A DNA stretch of 64,000 nt from BRH-c25 sp035627615 (GCA_035627615.1 DASPLL010000018.1:145931-209930), one strand, 5' to 3'; positions 33,313-42,615 are shown, numbered from the stretch's first letter. A program made the numbers and translations. The notes: a model not told the origin generated them from the sequence alone.

Positions 33313-36300
33313 ATGAGTTCCATACAGGTTAAGCTGCTTCAGGCGCCGCTGGTCCTTAAGGACGGTGGACAGATAGGTTTTCCCTTCAAGAAGGCGGAGG
33401 CTTTGTTTTACTATCTTGCAGTCAACAGGCAGGCGACCAGGGATGAGCTGGTGAATCTGCTCTGGGGTGAGACTGACGAAGAAACGGCCAGAAAGAACCT
33501 GCGCCATGCCATATATATGATACGAAAGGCTTTTGGTCTGGAAATCATCATATCGCCTCAAAAATCAACGGTATTGCTTAGTCCTGGTATTGAAATAGAA
33601 ACAGACCTGCAGAGCTTCCTTGAGGATAAGGAAAGCGCTGTTGAGTCTTATGGCGGCGAATTTCTCAAAGGCTTCCTGTTAAAGGATGGGGATAAGTATG
33701 AGGAATGGATGTTCCAATGCAGGGAGCATTACAGGGATCTGTATATGTCCAGGCTGTATGAGCTGATCAGCCGGTGCGGTGCGGGGAAAGAAAGCAGCAA
33801 GCTTGAATATTATGCAAAGCTCCTTATAAATGAAGACCCTCTGGATGAGAGACCTTACAGACTCCTTATTGAGAGCTATGGCAGTACAGGGGCCTATCAT
33901 AAGGCGGAGGAGCTATACCGCCGGCTTAGGCATACTTTGGAGCAGGAACTGGGTATAGAACCGGATAGCAAGACTGAGAAGCTATACAGAGACATTCTTG
34001 CAAGGAGGAGCCTTGAGGATAAGAGGATAGACAGTACCAGAAGCTTTTTCTTTGGCCGGTCCAGAGAATTGGATGTGATAAGAAGGCATTATGATAGCTT
34101 CAGCATGCAGAAAGACTATAGATCCATTCTTATAGTAGGAGAGGCGGGGATCGGGAAGACAAGGCTTAAGGAGCGTTTTTTCGAGAGTGTGGATATAAGC
34201 AGCCTGTATGTGGTCAAGTCCAGCTGTTACCAAGCCGAGGAGGATTATCCTCTTAAGCCCTGGAATCAGGTTTTTTCTGTACTGGCAGATATCATAAAGG
34301 AAGAAAAAATAGAGATACCACAGCTCTGGAAAAATATAATTGTGAGGCTGTTTCCAGCCTTTGACCCGGATATACAGGCTGCAGCCGATATTTTGACAGA
34401 GCGCTCGGATAAGGTGAAGTACAAGGTTGTTGAGGATGCGGTGCTGGAGATATTGAAAAGAGTCTGCGGAAAAAGGAAGCTTGTAATCGTTTTTGAGGAT
34501 CTGCATTGGATGGACAGCAGCAGTATAAGGCTTCTCAGCTTTGTACTGAGGCGTCTGGGAGACAGCGGGGTTATGATGGTTGCTGCCTGCAGGAACAGCT
34601 ACGATAAAAGGGTGGAGCAGTTCATTGCAGCCATGGTAAAGGATGGACTTATAGAAAAGCTCATGCTTACAAGGTTTACAAAGGATGAAGTAGGGGAATT
34701 CATAAAGGGGCTGCTCCCGGAGCAAATGCTTTCCAGGGAGCTTGCAGACAGGATATATGAAGAGACGGAAGGGAATGCCTTTTTTCTTATGGAGTTTCTG
34801 AATACTGTAAAGGAGAAGGGGACCATAGGCGAAATCTCCAGTAAAGCCCAGGACATATTGAAGAGCAGGATCATGGATATTTCAGAAGGAGGCATGAATC
34901 TTCTGAATATAGCATCGATGTTTTTTGACAGGATTGACCTGGATATGCTGCAGACTATAAGCGGAAAAGATGAATTTGAGCTTCTGGATATACTGGAGGA
35001 GCTTCAGGGGAGGTATATTATAAAGGAAGTGGAGAACGGCGAGGACATAAGCTTCGAATTCACCCACAACAAGCTGAGGGAATTCATATACGGACTTCAG
35101 TCCCCTTCGAGGAAAAGGCTTCTGCATAATCGCATAGGGCAGGCTTTGGAGAAAAGACTCAAGGGTGGCTTTGAAGATAAATTCATATATCCCAGGTTGA
35201 TATACCATTTTGCAAACGGAGGGAATAAGCTGGCGGCATTGAACTACCGCATCAAAAGCCTGGATGAGTATTCCGATTTCAGCCATGAGCTTTTCCCTGT
35301 GCTATATGATGATGTGAGAGCAGAAGACCAGGCTTTTCCGGATCAGGAGGAGTCCATCAAATATCTGGAGGAGCTTGAGGAGCAGCTTAAAGAGCTGAAG
35401 CTGCAGGAGAAGGAATCACACGAGCTGCTTGCACTGGAGCTTGCACTTTATTATATAAAGGGCAGATATTGCATACAGGAAGGAGAATACAAGCTGGGGG
35501 TGCAGGCTATCGGGCATCTGCTGGAGCGGGCTTTGGAGACAGGGGACTACATATATATTCTGAAGGGCTGCAGGCAGATGATATACTATGGGATACAGGT
35601 GCACAACACAGACCTTATGCAGGAGTATCTGGAAAAAGGAATAGAGCTTGCAGGGCGGTATGACCAGATGAAGGAAATGGGTATACTGCTCCGCTTGAAG
35701 GGTTTGCAGAGGCTTATGACAGAAAATTATGAAGAGGCTGAGGAAACCTTGAAGCATTCCATTGGAATATTTGAAGCTTTTAACAGGCAGGAGGACAGGT
35801 ATTCACTGAATATCGCCGCAGCCTATAATTATATCGGGGAAATACGCCGCTATAATATGAAATTTTCAGAGGCACTGAAATATTATGACAGGGCAATGAA
35901 TATATGCAATGAGAAGAAAATATTCAAGGGAGTAGCGGTATTCAATACCAATGCCGGCAAAGCGGCCTTCGATATGGGGGATTATCAGAGGGCAAAGAGC
36001 TATTTCATAAAGGCAATAAAGGATTACAATCAGATGGATACTCTTCTTGGGCGCTCCACGGCAGAAGGCTATATGGCACTTCTGCTCATAAGGGAGGCAA
36101 GATATGAGGAAGCCTTTTCATGTCTGCTGAGAAGCGAAGCATATGCCGAAAGACTTAAGAGTCCCTATGAGCTTGGCCTGGTATGCAGGGTGAAAGCGGA
36201 AATAAAAGTGCAGATGGACAGGAATCCAAGGCTCAAGGGAATATTCTTGGTAAAGCTTCCTTTACCGGTCAGTGAATATTGCAGCCAGGGGATCGTGTAT

Positions 36301-36366
36301 CTCAGCGGCGTGCGGAACTGCTACGAACATGAGATCCTCGAGGTTCTGGCAAGGAATAAGGATTGA
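33313..36366 (+). CDS. SARP/BTAD-type regulator with AAA ATPase and TPR domains
   Basis: 1017 residues. N-terminal winged-helix (about 10-95) and BTAD TPR-like domain (100-245) as in SARP regulators, then an AAA/NACHT ATPase with Walker A VGEAGIGKTRLKE and Walker B VIVFEDLHW, then many TPR-like helical repeats to the end. Probable DNA-binding, ATP-dependent sensor regulator. ATG 33313 chosen for GAAGGTG upstream. It stands alone: none of its neighbours is an obvious target. Such giant regulators in Clostridia are mostly uncharacterised. Confidence 0.82.
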   Translation: MSSIQVKLLQAPLVLKDGGQIGFPFKKAEALFYYLAVNRQATRDELVNLLWGETDEETARKNLRHAIYMIRKAFGLEIIISPQKSTVLLSPGIEIETDLQSFLEDKESAVESYGGEFLKGFLLKDGDKYEEWMFQCREHYRDLYMSRLYELISRCGAGKESSKLEYYAKLLINEDPLDERPYRLLIESYGSTGAYHKAEELYRRLRHTLEQELGIEPDSKTEKLYRDILARRSLEDKRIDSTRSFFFGRSRELDVIRRHYDSFSMQKDYRSILIVGEAGIGKTRLKERFFESVDISSLYVVKSSCYQAEEDYPLKPWNQVFSVLADIIKEEKIEIPQLWKNIIVRLFPAFDPDIQAAADILTERSDKVKYKVVEDAVLEILKRVCGKRKLVIVFEDLHWMDSSSIRLLSFVLRRLGDSGVMMVAACRNSYDKRVEQFIAAMVKDGLIEKLMLTRFTKDEVGEFIKGLLPEQMLSRELADRIYEETEGNAFFLMEFLNTVKEKGTIGEISSKAQDILKSRIMDISEGGMNLLNIASMFFDRIDLDMLQTISGKDEFELLDILEELQGRYIIKEVENGEDISFEFTHNKLREFIYGLQSPSRKRLLHNRIGQALEKRLKGGFEDKFIYPRLIYHFANGGNKLAALNYRIKSLDEYSDFSHELFPVLYDDVRAEDQAFPDQEESIKYLEELEEQLKELKLQEKESHELLALELALYYIKGRYCIQEGEYKLGVQAIGHLLERALETGDYIYILKGCRQMIYYGIQVHNTDLMQEYLEKGIELAGRYDQMKEMGILLRLKGLQRLMTENYEEAEETLKHSIGIFEAFNRQEDRYSLNIAAAYNYIGEIRRYNMKFSEALKYYDRAMNICNEKKIFKGVAVFNTNAGKAAFDMGDYQRAKSYFIKAIKDYNQMDTLLGRSTAEGYMALLLIREARYEEAFSCLLRSEAYAERLKSPYELGLVCRVKAEIKVQMDRNPRLKGIFLVKLPLPVSEYCSQGIVYLSGVRNCYEHEILEVLARNKD

Positions 36367-36381
36367 TGGGTACTTGTATAT

Positions 36382-36525
36382 AGAAGAATGCGCAGCAACC
36401 TTCCGGACAATGGGCGATGGGCAATAGGCAATGGGTCCAAGCGGGGCTTCGAAGCCTGGCTTGAACCTATTGCCCCTTGCCTCTTGCCCATTGCCCAGAA
36501 GAATGCTGCGCATTCTTCTTTTTTT
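36382..36525 (+). terminator. Terminator with a heptamer element inside its loop (repeat locus H)
   Basis: Outer stem AGAAGAATGCGCAGCA (36382-36397) pairs perfectly with TGCTGCGCATTCTTCT (36504-36519), followed by T7. The 106-base loop contains GGGCAAT-type 7-mers at 36408-36435, the core with TTCGAAG at 36448, and complementary 7-mers at 36466-36496. Ends the SARP gene transcript. Confidence 0.9.
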
Positions 36526-36537
36526 GTGTAATTATAC

Positions 36538-37116
36538 TCAGTTCCGTTTGGATACTGCTTTGGCTACCAGCTTGACCAGGTACAGCAGCAGTCCGAAAAG
36601 CAGCAAAAGCAGGCTGATCCACATAAAAAGGTCCTTAACATTGGTCATCAGATTCGAGAATACCACAATCATTTTAATTACCTTGGGATAGCTGAAAAGC
36701 ATACACAGTATGAGTATGTTTTCGAGATAATCGGCAATGCCTGCCACGAAGGGAAAAAGACTTATGTACATGAGCTTACTGCCGCATGGCAGGAACCTGC
36801 TCAGAAGAAAATATATTGCAGCAGACCAGAATAACATATAGGAGAGGGGAAATGCAAAGTCCAGCATCAGGATCATTTTCGCATAGAATAGCCTGCCTGC
36901 TTCTCCAAGCTTCTCCATAAATGCACATACGTCATCAGCGGTATAATTATCCTGTAGATCCAGAGGAGTCAAACCTCCGAAGCGTTCATTGAACTCTGCA
37001 ACTCCAAATGGCTGCCCGTTAACAAGCATGTACATTATAGTGAAGAACAAAGCCAGCAGCAGTAAGGATTTTGTTGAGGACATCCTTTTGACTTTATCAG
37101 ACAAGGCATATAGCAT
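36538..37116 (-). CDS. Multi-helix membrane protein of unknown function
   Basis: 192 residues, hydrophobic segments at about 18-36, 80-105, 115-138 and 160-185 of the protein, so four or five TM helices; an extracellular or lumenal part contains GLTPLDLQDNYTADDV. Start at the ATG at 37116 because GGAGG lies 9 bases before it on the minus strand; the TTG at 37125 is too close. I do not recognise a family. Antisense-convergent to the SARP gene. Confidence 0.75.
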   Translation of the reverse strand: MLYALSDKVKRMSSTKSLLLLALFFTIMYMLVNGQPFGVAEFNERFGGLTPLDLQDNYTADDVCAFMEKLGEAGRLFYAKMILMLDFAFPLSYMLFWSAAIYFLLSRFLPCGSKLMYISLFPFVAGIADYLENILILCMLFSYPKVIKMIVVFSNLMTNVKDLFMWISLLLLLFGLLLYLVKLVAKAVSKRN

Positions 37117-37294
37117 TAATATCAACCTCCATTTTGTTTACTACTTAATAATATGCGGGAGGCTGCAGCGTTAGAAAGCAGCATTCCAGTAAGGACAAGG
37201 AGTTTGACAATTATTTTTTGTAAGTATATTTATATGAATATAAATTGGTATACATATGATTATGCCTACAAATAATACTGAAGAGGTGATTTTA

Positions 37295-37429
37295 ATGAAA
37301 GATGGGAAAAATAAAAATAACATAGTGAAAAAGCACAATCCTACTCTTAGTGATTTGAACAAGGCTGCAGAAAGACAGGAGTTCATAGATCCTGAAAAGG
37401 GACCTGAGAATAAGGGCAGGAAACGTTAA
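37295..37429 (+). CDS. Small basic protein, 44 residues
   Basis: ATG 37295 with GAGGTG 7 bases upstream; reads MKDGKNKNNIVKKHNPTLSD, then a helix-rich lysine- and glutamate-containing part to a TAA at 37427. Highly charged, no membrane segment. Sits 27 bases before the hemerythrin gene in the same direction, so it may be its leader gene. Not recognised; the good ribosome site is the main support. Confidence 0.55.
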   Translation: MKDGKNKNNIVKKHNPTLSDLNKAAERQEFIDPEKGPENKGRKR

Positions 37430-37456
37430 TATTGTCAGTCAAAGGCGGTATGATTA

Positions 37457-38008
37457 ATGAAATCAATAGACATTCTGGTAGAAGAGCATAAATATATTAA
37501 AATGGTGCTTAAAGAGATAAGAAGACAGTGCATTACGATAGTTCATGGCGGCAGGGTTGATTATCAGCTGTTTTATAATGTCATTGACTTTGTAAGGAAT
37601 TTTGCTGATAAATACCATCACAAGAAAGAAGAGGACAGACTTTTTAACATCATGGCGGAACAGCTGGGACTCGGGGTCGAAAGCGGTCCTATAGCAGGAA
37701 TGCTTGTAGAGCATGATCTTGGAAGGTCACACATCATGGACCTGGAAAAGGCTCTTAGGGAATGTGAAAAGGGTAATGCGGATGCCAAGGTGGATATCAT
37801 AGCAAATGCCATAGGCTATGAGCAGCTGCTGCTGAAGCATATAGAGAAAGAAGACAATGCGATATACAGGCATGCAGAGAGGCGTTTATCCAGGGAGACT
37901 CTGGAGAAGCTGGATGAGGAATTTGAAGCAGTGGAGAAGGATGCTGAGAATACTGCCACGAGGAATAAATATATGGGTTTTGCGAATAGTCTGGGCAGCA
38001 ACGCATAG
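37457..38008 (+). CDS. Hemerythrin-domain protein
   Basis: 183 residues, four-helix hemerythrin fold: EEHKYIKMVLKEI, FADKYHHKKEEDRLF, LVEHDLGRSHI and LLKHIEKEDNAIYRHAE supply the His/Glu/Asp ligands of a di-iron centre. Likely oxygen or NO sensing/binding, useful to an anaerobe. The ATG has GGTATGATTA upstream, a weak site. Followed by the inverted repeat at 38023-38081. Confidence 0.9.
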   Translation: MKSIDILVEEHKYIKMVLKEIRRQCITIVHGGRVDYQLFYNVIDFVRNFADKYHHKKEEDRLFNIMAEQLGLGVESGPIAGMLVEHDLGRSHIMDLEKALRECEKGNADAKVDIIANAIGYEQLLLKHIEKEDNAIYRHAERRLSRETLEKLDEEFEAVEKDAENTATRNKYMGFANSLGSNA

Positions 38009-38022
38009 GTAAATAGGACCAG

Positions 38023-38085
38023 GTCAAGATCAATCCCTACAAAGTTGAGACACAGTATGTAGGGTACGGTCTTGACCGTTCCGTT
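38023..38085. repeat. Nested inverted repeat after the hemerythrin gene
   Basis: GGTCAAGA...TCTTGACC outer arms enclosing CCCTACA...TGTAGGG. The right half (GTAGGGTACGGTC, TT, GACCGTTCCG) resembles the GTAGGGGCG palindromes at 25602, 27717 and 51062. T6 follows, so it may also terminate transcription. Confidence 0.7.
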
Positions 38086-38105
38086 TTTTGCAGCAGCACC
38101 TTTAA

Positions 38106-38399
38106 TCAATAATCAGTATAAACAGTGGTGTTGCCATATATCAGATGATAATGACCGCTGTCCAGGGTGGTTATACTCTGGAAGAAATGCACGTGCCCAC
38201 CTTCTACCTCGATGTCAGGACTTGTTACTATCGAGTAGTAATGTACATGGTCGTTGCCTTCTGTGGTATAACCGGATATATAGTGTACATGGCCGTCAAA
38301 ATCAGGATTTTTGGTGGATACTCCGGAAAAATCGTGAAAATGTCCGGAAGCCTTGCCGCTTCTGCCTCCATAGCTGTGTGTGTGCAGTTCATCATACAT
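38106..38399 (-). CDS. ymaF: YmaF family protein
   Basis: 97 residues with repeated His-x-His units (SGHFHDF, DGHVHYI, NDHVHYY, GGHVHFF, SGHYHLI), the YmaF pattern. Many histidines suggest metal binding; the function is unknown. GAGGGGG lies 8 bases before ATG at 38399. Divergent from the membrane protein at 38648. Confidence 0.88.
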   Translation of the reverse strand: MYDELHTHSYGGRSGKASGHFHDFSGVSTKNPDFDGHVHYISGYTTEGNDHVHYYSIVTSPDIEVEGGHVHFFQSITTLDSGHYHLIYGNTTVYTDY

Positions 38400-38584
38400 G
38401 TTATCAACCCCCTCTTATTAATCTATGCAGCTGCAGCTCTTTTGGATATTAATGCTGTGAATTATTCAAGGATTATTGAGCAGCAGGAGCGGGTCTTGCT
38501 TCTGCTGTTTTATTTATATCGTGGTTCAGACCTTTAAGGATATTATACGTATAGAATAATGATAGGAAATAATTGTACTATATG

Positions 38585-38625
38585 TTTCGCACTAAACATT
38601 TTACATGAATTCAAATAGTGCGAAA
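38585..38625. repeat. TTTCGCACTA...TAGTGCGAAA hairpin
   Basis: 10-bp perfect stem with a 21-base AT-rich loop, extendable to 14 bp with one G-T pair. Ends 10 bases before the ribosome site of the following gene. Sibling of the 22582-22621 element. Confidence 0.75.
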
Positions 38626-38647
38626 TATATGTTTTGGAGGTTTTAGA

Positions 38648-39154
38648 ATGGACAAACGCAATATCTACCTGGGCACAGCACTTATACTGGCTGGATGCCT
38701 GCTTTTTTCGAACCAGTTCTTTGATTTCAACTTTTTCAGTATGGAGTATTTCTGGCCAGTTTTTGTGTTAATACCCGGCTTGATTTTTGAGGCGAGCTTT
38801 TTCTTATCGGGGAGAAATGCAGGACTTCTGGTACCTGGCGGAATACTGACTACAATAGGTACGCTGTTTTTCTTTGAGACCTTTACGGGCTGGAGATTTG
38901 CTGAATATACATGGCCGGTTTATATATTGGCTGTAGCCATTGGCTTGGCACAGCTATATATGTTCGGTACAAGACAAAGGGGACTTTTGATACCGGTATT
39001 CATACTTACTTTGATTGCTATGGTCTCCTTCGTGATGGCAGTATTCGGCGGTATAATGTCATGGCTGAATTATAATACTGTGCTTCCGGTAGCGCTGATT
39101 CTTATAGGGTTATATATACTGGTAACAAGGAGCTCCAGCTCGGAGCGCAGATAG
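38648..39154 (+). CDS. LiaI/DUF5668-type membrane protein
   Basis: 168 residues with five or six hydrophobic helices and repeated W-P-x-F/Y-x-L units (YFWPVFVLIPGLIFE, YTWPVYILAVAIGL), typical of LiaI-LiaF-TM and DUF5668 proteins often found near envelope-stress systems. ATG 38648 with TTGGAGG upstream. The response regulator starts 90 bases after its stop, beyond a terminator. Confidence 0.8.
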   Translation: MDKRNIYLGTALILAGCLLFSNQFFDFNFFSMEYFWPVFVLIPGLIFEASFFLSGRNAGLLVPGGILTTIGTLFFFETFTGWRFAEYTWPVYILAVAIGLAQLYMFGTRQRGLLIPVFILTLIAMVSFVMAVFGGIMSWLNYNTVLPVALILIGLYILVTRSSSSERR

Positions 39155-39178
39155 AAACAGGCTTACAGCCTGTTTTTT
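39155..39178 (+). terminator. Terminator after the LiaI-like gene
   Basis: AAACAGGC, loop TTACA, GCCTGTTT followed by TTT. Confidence 0.85.
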
Positions 39179-39243
39179 GTTGTTTATTGACTGATGTTGA
39201 TGTATCATAATTATTAGTATAGGCTGAAATGGTGGAGATATAT

Positions 39244-39924
39244 ATGAAGGGAAGAATCTTGGTCGTCGATGATGACCGCAATATAGCAGATCTGATAAGA
39301 CTGTACCTGGAGAAGGAGATGTTCGAGGTAAAGACGGCACACTCCGGCAGGACTGCTCTTGATGAGTTCCGTCTGTGGACTCCCGATCTTGTCATTCTGG
39401 ATATAATGCTTCCTGAAATAGATGGATATGAGATCTGCAAGCAGATACGGAAGGTCAGCAGTATTCCGGTCATAATGCTTACTGCAAGAGGTGAGACCTT
39501 TGACAAGGTACTTGGCCTGGAGCTGGGAGCTGATGATTATCTGGTAAAGCCGTTTGAGCCCAAGGAGCTTACGGCAAGGGTCAAGGCAGTGCTGAGGAGA
39601 ACTATGAATCCTGAGAATATAGTTGAAGAGATCGTATACCCTCAGCTGGTGATCAATAAAAGTGATTACAGTATCACATACCAGGGAAAGAAGGCGGACA
39701 TACCGCCAAAAGAGCTGGAATTGTTCTATTTTCTTGCAAGCCATCCCAATCAGGTGTTTACAAGGGATCAGCTTTTGGAAAAGCTTTGGGGTTATGACTT
39801 CATGGGTGATACCAGAACTGTAGATGTCCACGTGAAAAGGCTGAGGGAGAAATTCGGCGATGAAGCAGGCAGGTGGGAGATAAAAACTGTCTGGGGAGTT
39901 GGCTATAAATTTGAGGTGAGATGA
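39244..39924 (+). CDS. OmpR/PhoB-family response regulator
   Basis: 226 residues. Receiver domain with acidic pocket VVDDD, phosphorylated Asp in LVILDIMLPE and conserved KPFEPKE; winged-helix DNA-binding domain ending TVWGVGYKFEVR. ATG 39244 preferred (GGTGGAG upstream) over 39229. Overlaps the histidine kinase by four bases (ATGA), so they are one unit. A direct repeat before htrA is a likely target. Confidence 0.95.
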   Translation: MKGRILVVDDDRNIADLIRLYLEKEMFEVKTAHSGRTALDEFRLWTPDLVILDIMLPEIDGYEICKQIRKVSSIPVIMLTARGETFDKVLGLELGADDYLVKPFEPKELTARVKAVLRRTMNPENIVEEIVYPQLVINKSDYSITYQGKKADIPPKELELFYFLASHPNQVFTRDQLLEKLWGYDFMGDTRTVDVHVKRLREKFGDEAGRWEIKTVWGVGYKFEVR

Positions 39925-41333
39925 TGAGGACCAGTATTCAGAAAAAGCTATTCATCACTTATGGAATTGCAATAATAATTGGTTTTGGAATACTGGCCCT
40001 GGCGCTTCTCCGGCTATTGGACCAGTTTTTCGTTGAGAATAGGAAGGAGCTTCTATATGAGCAGGGCAGAAAAGTGGCCGAGGAGGCTGCTGCAGTGCTA
40101 TACCTTGGGAATCCCAACTCCAGGAATCTTAGAAACGACCTGCAGGTATTGGACAAATTCCTTAATGCCCATATATGGGTGGTCAATAGTGAAGGGACTA
40201 TAATCGCGGTGTCGGGATCCAAGGAGGAAAGGCTTCTGGGTGAGAAGCTGGAGGAAGGAAAGCTGAATGACCTTGCAATGGGAGAAAGCATAGAATCGCG
40301 GGGCAGCCTGGGAGGGATGCTGAGTGAACCTTCACTGACAGTAGGCTATCCTGTTTTTGTCAACAACAGGTTTTCGGGAGGAGTGCTGGTCCATGCTTCA
40401 CTGCTGGAGATACAAAAAAGCTTCAGGGAAGCATATAAACTGGCTTTGTGGGCTATTCTCGTTTCTGTAGCTGTTGCTTATGGAATTTTATATATACAGA
40501 TCAGAAGGATTTCAAATCCTTTAAGGGAAATAAGCGAGGCGGCCAAGGTCATAGCAGGCGGAGAATTCCAGAAGCGCCTCAATATAAATACCGGAGATGA
40601 GATCGAAGAGCTGGGTAAAAGCTTCAACAACATGGCGGAGTCATTGGAGAAGATCGAGGACAACAGGAGAAACCTTATAGCAAACATTTCCCATGATCTT
40701 CGCTCACCCATGACCTCCATAAGGGGTTTTATCGAAGGCATCATCGACGGCACTATTCCGGAGGATAAGAGAGAGCATTATCTTAATATAGTACTGGATG
40801 AAAGCAAAAGATTGATCAAAATAACAAATGAGCTTTTAGAGCTTAGCAATATGCAGCAAGGAAGTCTGGAAATCAGGAAGGAAGCTTTTGAACTGAACGA
40901 GACAATTAGAAGGAAGCTTATTGCTTATGAAAAAGGAATTACTGAAAAGAAGCTCAATGTAACCTTCTGTATGCACGAAGAGAAAACCTTTGTGCTGTCA
41001 GATCAGGGGCTTATAGAAAGAGTGCTTTCCAATCTTATTGATAATGCTGTGAAATTCACACCGGAAAAGGGCAGTATTGAGATAAGGACTACAGAAAAAG
41101 AGGACAGCATCAGCCTGGAGATCACAAACACGGGAGCATCGATCAGCCCTGAAGAGCTTAACAGGGTCTGGGAGAGATTCCATAAGGGCGACGCCTCCAG
41201 AGGGATATACAAAGGTGGCTATGGACTGGGACTTGCCATTGTAAAGGAGATAATAAGCCAGCTTGACGAAAAAATCCGGGTTTCAAGCGGTGAAGACTTT
41301 GTTAAATTCACATTTACGGTCAAAAAAGCGTAA
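39921..41333 (+). CDS. Sensor histidine kinase
   Basis: 470 residues. Two TM helices (about 12-30 and 170-192) flank an extracytoplasmic sensor; HAMP; dimerization domain with phospho-His in ISHDLRSPMTSIRGF; ATPase domain with N box LIDNAVKFTP and G box GGYGLGLAIVKEI. Partner of the response regulator just upstream. The htrA neighbour suggests it senses envelope or secretion stress, as CssS does in Bacillus; inference. Confidence 0.95.
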   Translation: MMRTSIQKKLFITYGIAIIIGFGILALALLRLLDQFFVENRKELLYEQGRKVAEEAAAVLYLGNPNSRNLRNDLQVLDKFLNAHIWVVNSEGTIIAVSGSKEERLLGEKLEEGKLNDLAMGESIESRGSLGGMLSEPSLTVGYPVFVNNRFSGGVLVHASLLEIQKSFREAYKLALWAILVSVAVAYGILYIQIRRISNPLREISEAAKVIAGGEFQKRLNINTGDEIEELGKSFNNMAESLEKIEDNRRNLIANISHDLRSPMTSIRGFIEGIIDGTIPEDKREHYLNIVLDESKRLIKITNELLELSNMQQGSLEIRKEAFELNETIRRKLIAYEKGITEKKLNVTFCMHEEKTFVLSDQGLIERVLSNLIDNAVKFTPEKGSIEIRTTEKEDSISLEITNTGASISPEELNRVWERFHKGDASRGIYKGGYGLGLAIVKEIISQLDEKIRVSSGEDFVKFTFTVKKA

Positions 41334-41344
41334 AGTTTACAATT

Positions 41345-41361
41345 TGTTCATATTCTGTTCA
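41345..41361. promoter_or_regulatory. TGTTCA direct repeat, candidate response-regulator box
   Basis: TGTTCA at 41345-41350 and again at 41356-41361, an 11-base period as OmpR-family dimers require, about 60 bases upstream of htrA. Confidence 0.45.
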
Positions 41362-41418
41362 AAACTTTGCGTTAAATTAAGAATATAGATTAAATTCACA
41401 TGCGGGGAGGAACAGGAT

Positions 41419-42609
41419 ATGAGTGAATTTTATAATGAAAATAATGAAATTCAAGAAAATAATGAGCTTGAAGTAGTTAAAGCGGAGAGCATACCATTTT
41501 ACAGGGAGGTCATTGAGAAGAAACCGGAAAAAAGCCCGAGGAAATTCATTGCTTTGGTGCTTGCTGCAGGACTTGGATTAGGTACTATCTTTGGTTATGG
41601 GATGCATGATTTTATTCCAAGCCCTGAAAATGCTGCAAACAAGGTATATGCAGCAGAAAACAACAATATAGTTTTTGATGCATCGGTTTCACCGGTAGTG
41701 CCGATTGCAAGGAAGGTTTCACCTTCAATTGTTGCGATAAGCCTTAAGACAAGAAGCAGGGATTTCTTCGGCAGAGTCTATGAGGGTCAGGGCACAGGCT
41801 CCGGGATCATCATCGACAACCAAGGGCACATAGTTACCAACAACCATGTCGTGGATGGAGCAAATGATATAACTGTAATACTCCAAGACGGAAAAGAGCT
41901 GGAGGCAACTGTTGTTGGGCGTGATCCCCAGACAGACCTTGCAGTAATAAAGGTAGACCCAAAGAATCTGACTGTTGCGGAGCTTGGAGACTCTTCAAAG
42001 CTTGAAGTGGGAGAGCTTGCAATCGCCATAGGAAGCCCGATGGGAACAGAATATGCCGGCTCTGTTACCGCTGGAATAATCAGCGGACTCAACAGGGAAG
42101 TAAGTGTAGGAGACAATTCCATAAAGCTCATACAGACAGATGCGGCCATAAATCCCGGTAACAGCGGGGGCGCATTGGTAAACAGCAAAGGTCAGGTCAT
42201 AGGCATCAACACTATAAAGTTTGCACAAACTACAGTTGAGGGGATGGGATTTGCTATACCCATCAATGAAGCAAAGCCTATCATACAGGAAATAATAGCA
42301 AATAAAAAAGTGTCAAGACCTGTTATAGGAATAGGAGGAATAACCATAACTAAGGAAGATGCAGAAACATACGGTTATCCTCAGGGAGTATATGTCAAGG
42401 AAGTGACCCCTTATAGTGGTGCTGAAAGGGCTGGAATCAGGGCAGGTGATATAATTACAAAGATGGACGGCAAGAAGGTGAATACTGTAGAAGATTTGGT
42501 TGAGACCATAAGTAAGCATAAGGTCGGAGATGTTGTGCAGGTTGAAATATACAACGCTCTGGATGAATATAAGACGGTTTCTGTAAAGCTCAGGGAAAAC
42601 AACCAATAA
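41419..42609 (+). CDS. htrA: HtrA/DegP-type serine protease
   Basis: 396 residues. Cytosolic N terminus of about 40, one TM helix (FIALVLAAGLGLGTIFGYG), trypsin-like domain with His in NNHVVDG, Asp in DPQTDLAV, Ser in NPGNSGGAL, and a C-terminal PDZ domain (GVYVKEVTPYSGAERAGI). Membrane-anchored quality-control protease. ATG 41419 has GGGAGGAA upstream. Confidence 0.95.
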   Translation: MSEFYNENNEIQENNELEVVKAESIPFYREVIEKKPEKSPRKFIALVLAAGLGLGTIFGYGMHDFIPSPENAANKVYAAENNNIVFDASVSPVVPIARKVSPSIVAISLKTRSRDFFGRVYEGQGTGSGIIIDNQGHIVTNNHVVDGANDITVILQDGKELEATVVGRDPQTDLAVIKVDPKNLTVAELGDSSKLEVGELAIAIGSPMGTEYAGSVTAGIISGLNREVSVGDNSIKLIQTDAAINPGNSGGALVNSKGQVIGINTIKFAQTTVEGMGFAIPINEAKPIIQEIIANKKVSRPVIGIGGITITKEDAETYGYPQGVYVKEVTPYSGAERAGIRAGDIITKMDGKKVNTVEDLVETISKHKVGDVVQVEIYNALDEYKTVSVKLRENNQ

Positions 42610-42615
42610 TATTTG

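Noticed and set aside
38072..38537. Two overlapping + strand frames opposite ymaF
   Set aside because: The minus-strand YmaF protein has repeated His-x-His units and a ribosome site; the + frames have neither family match nor site.
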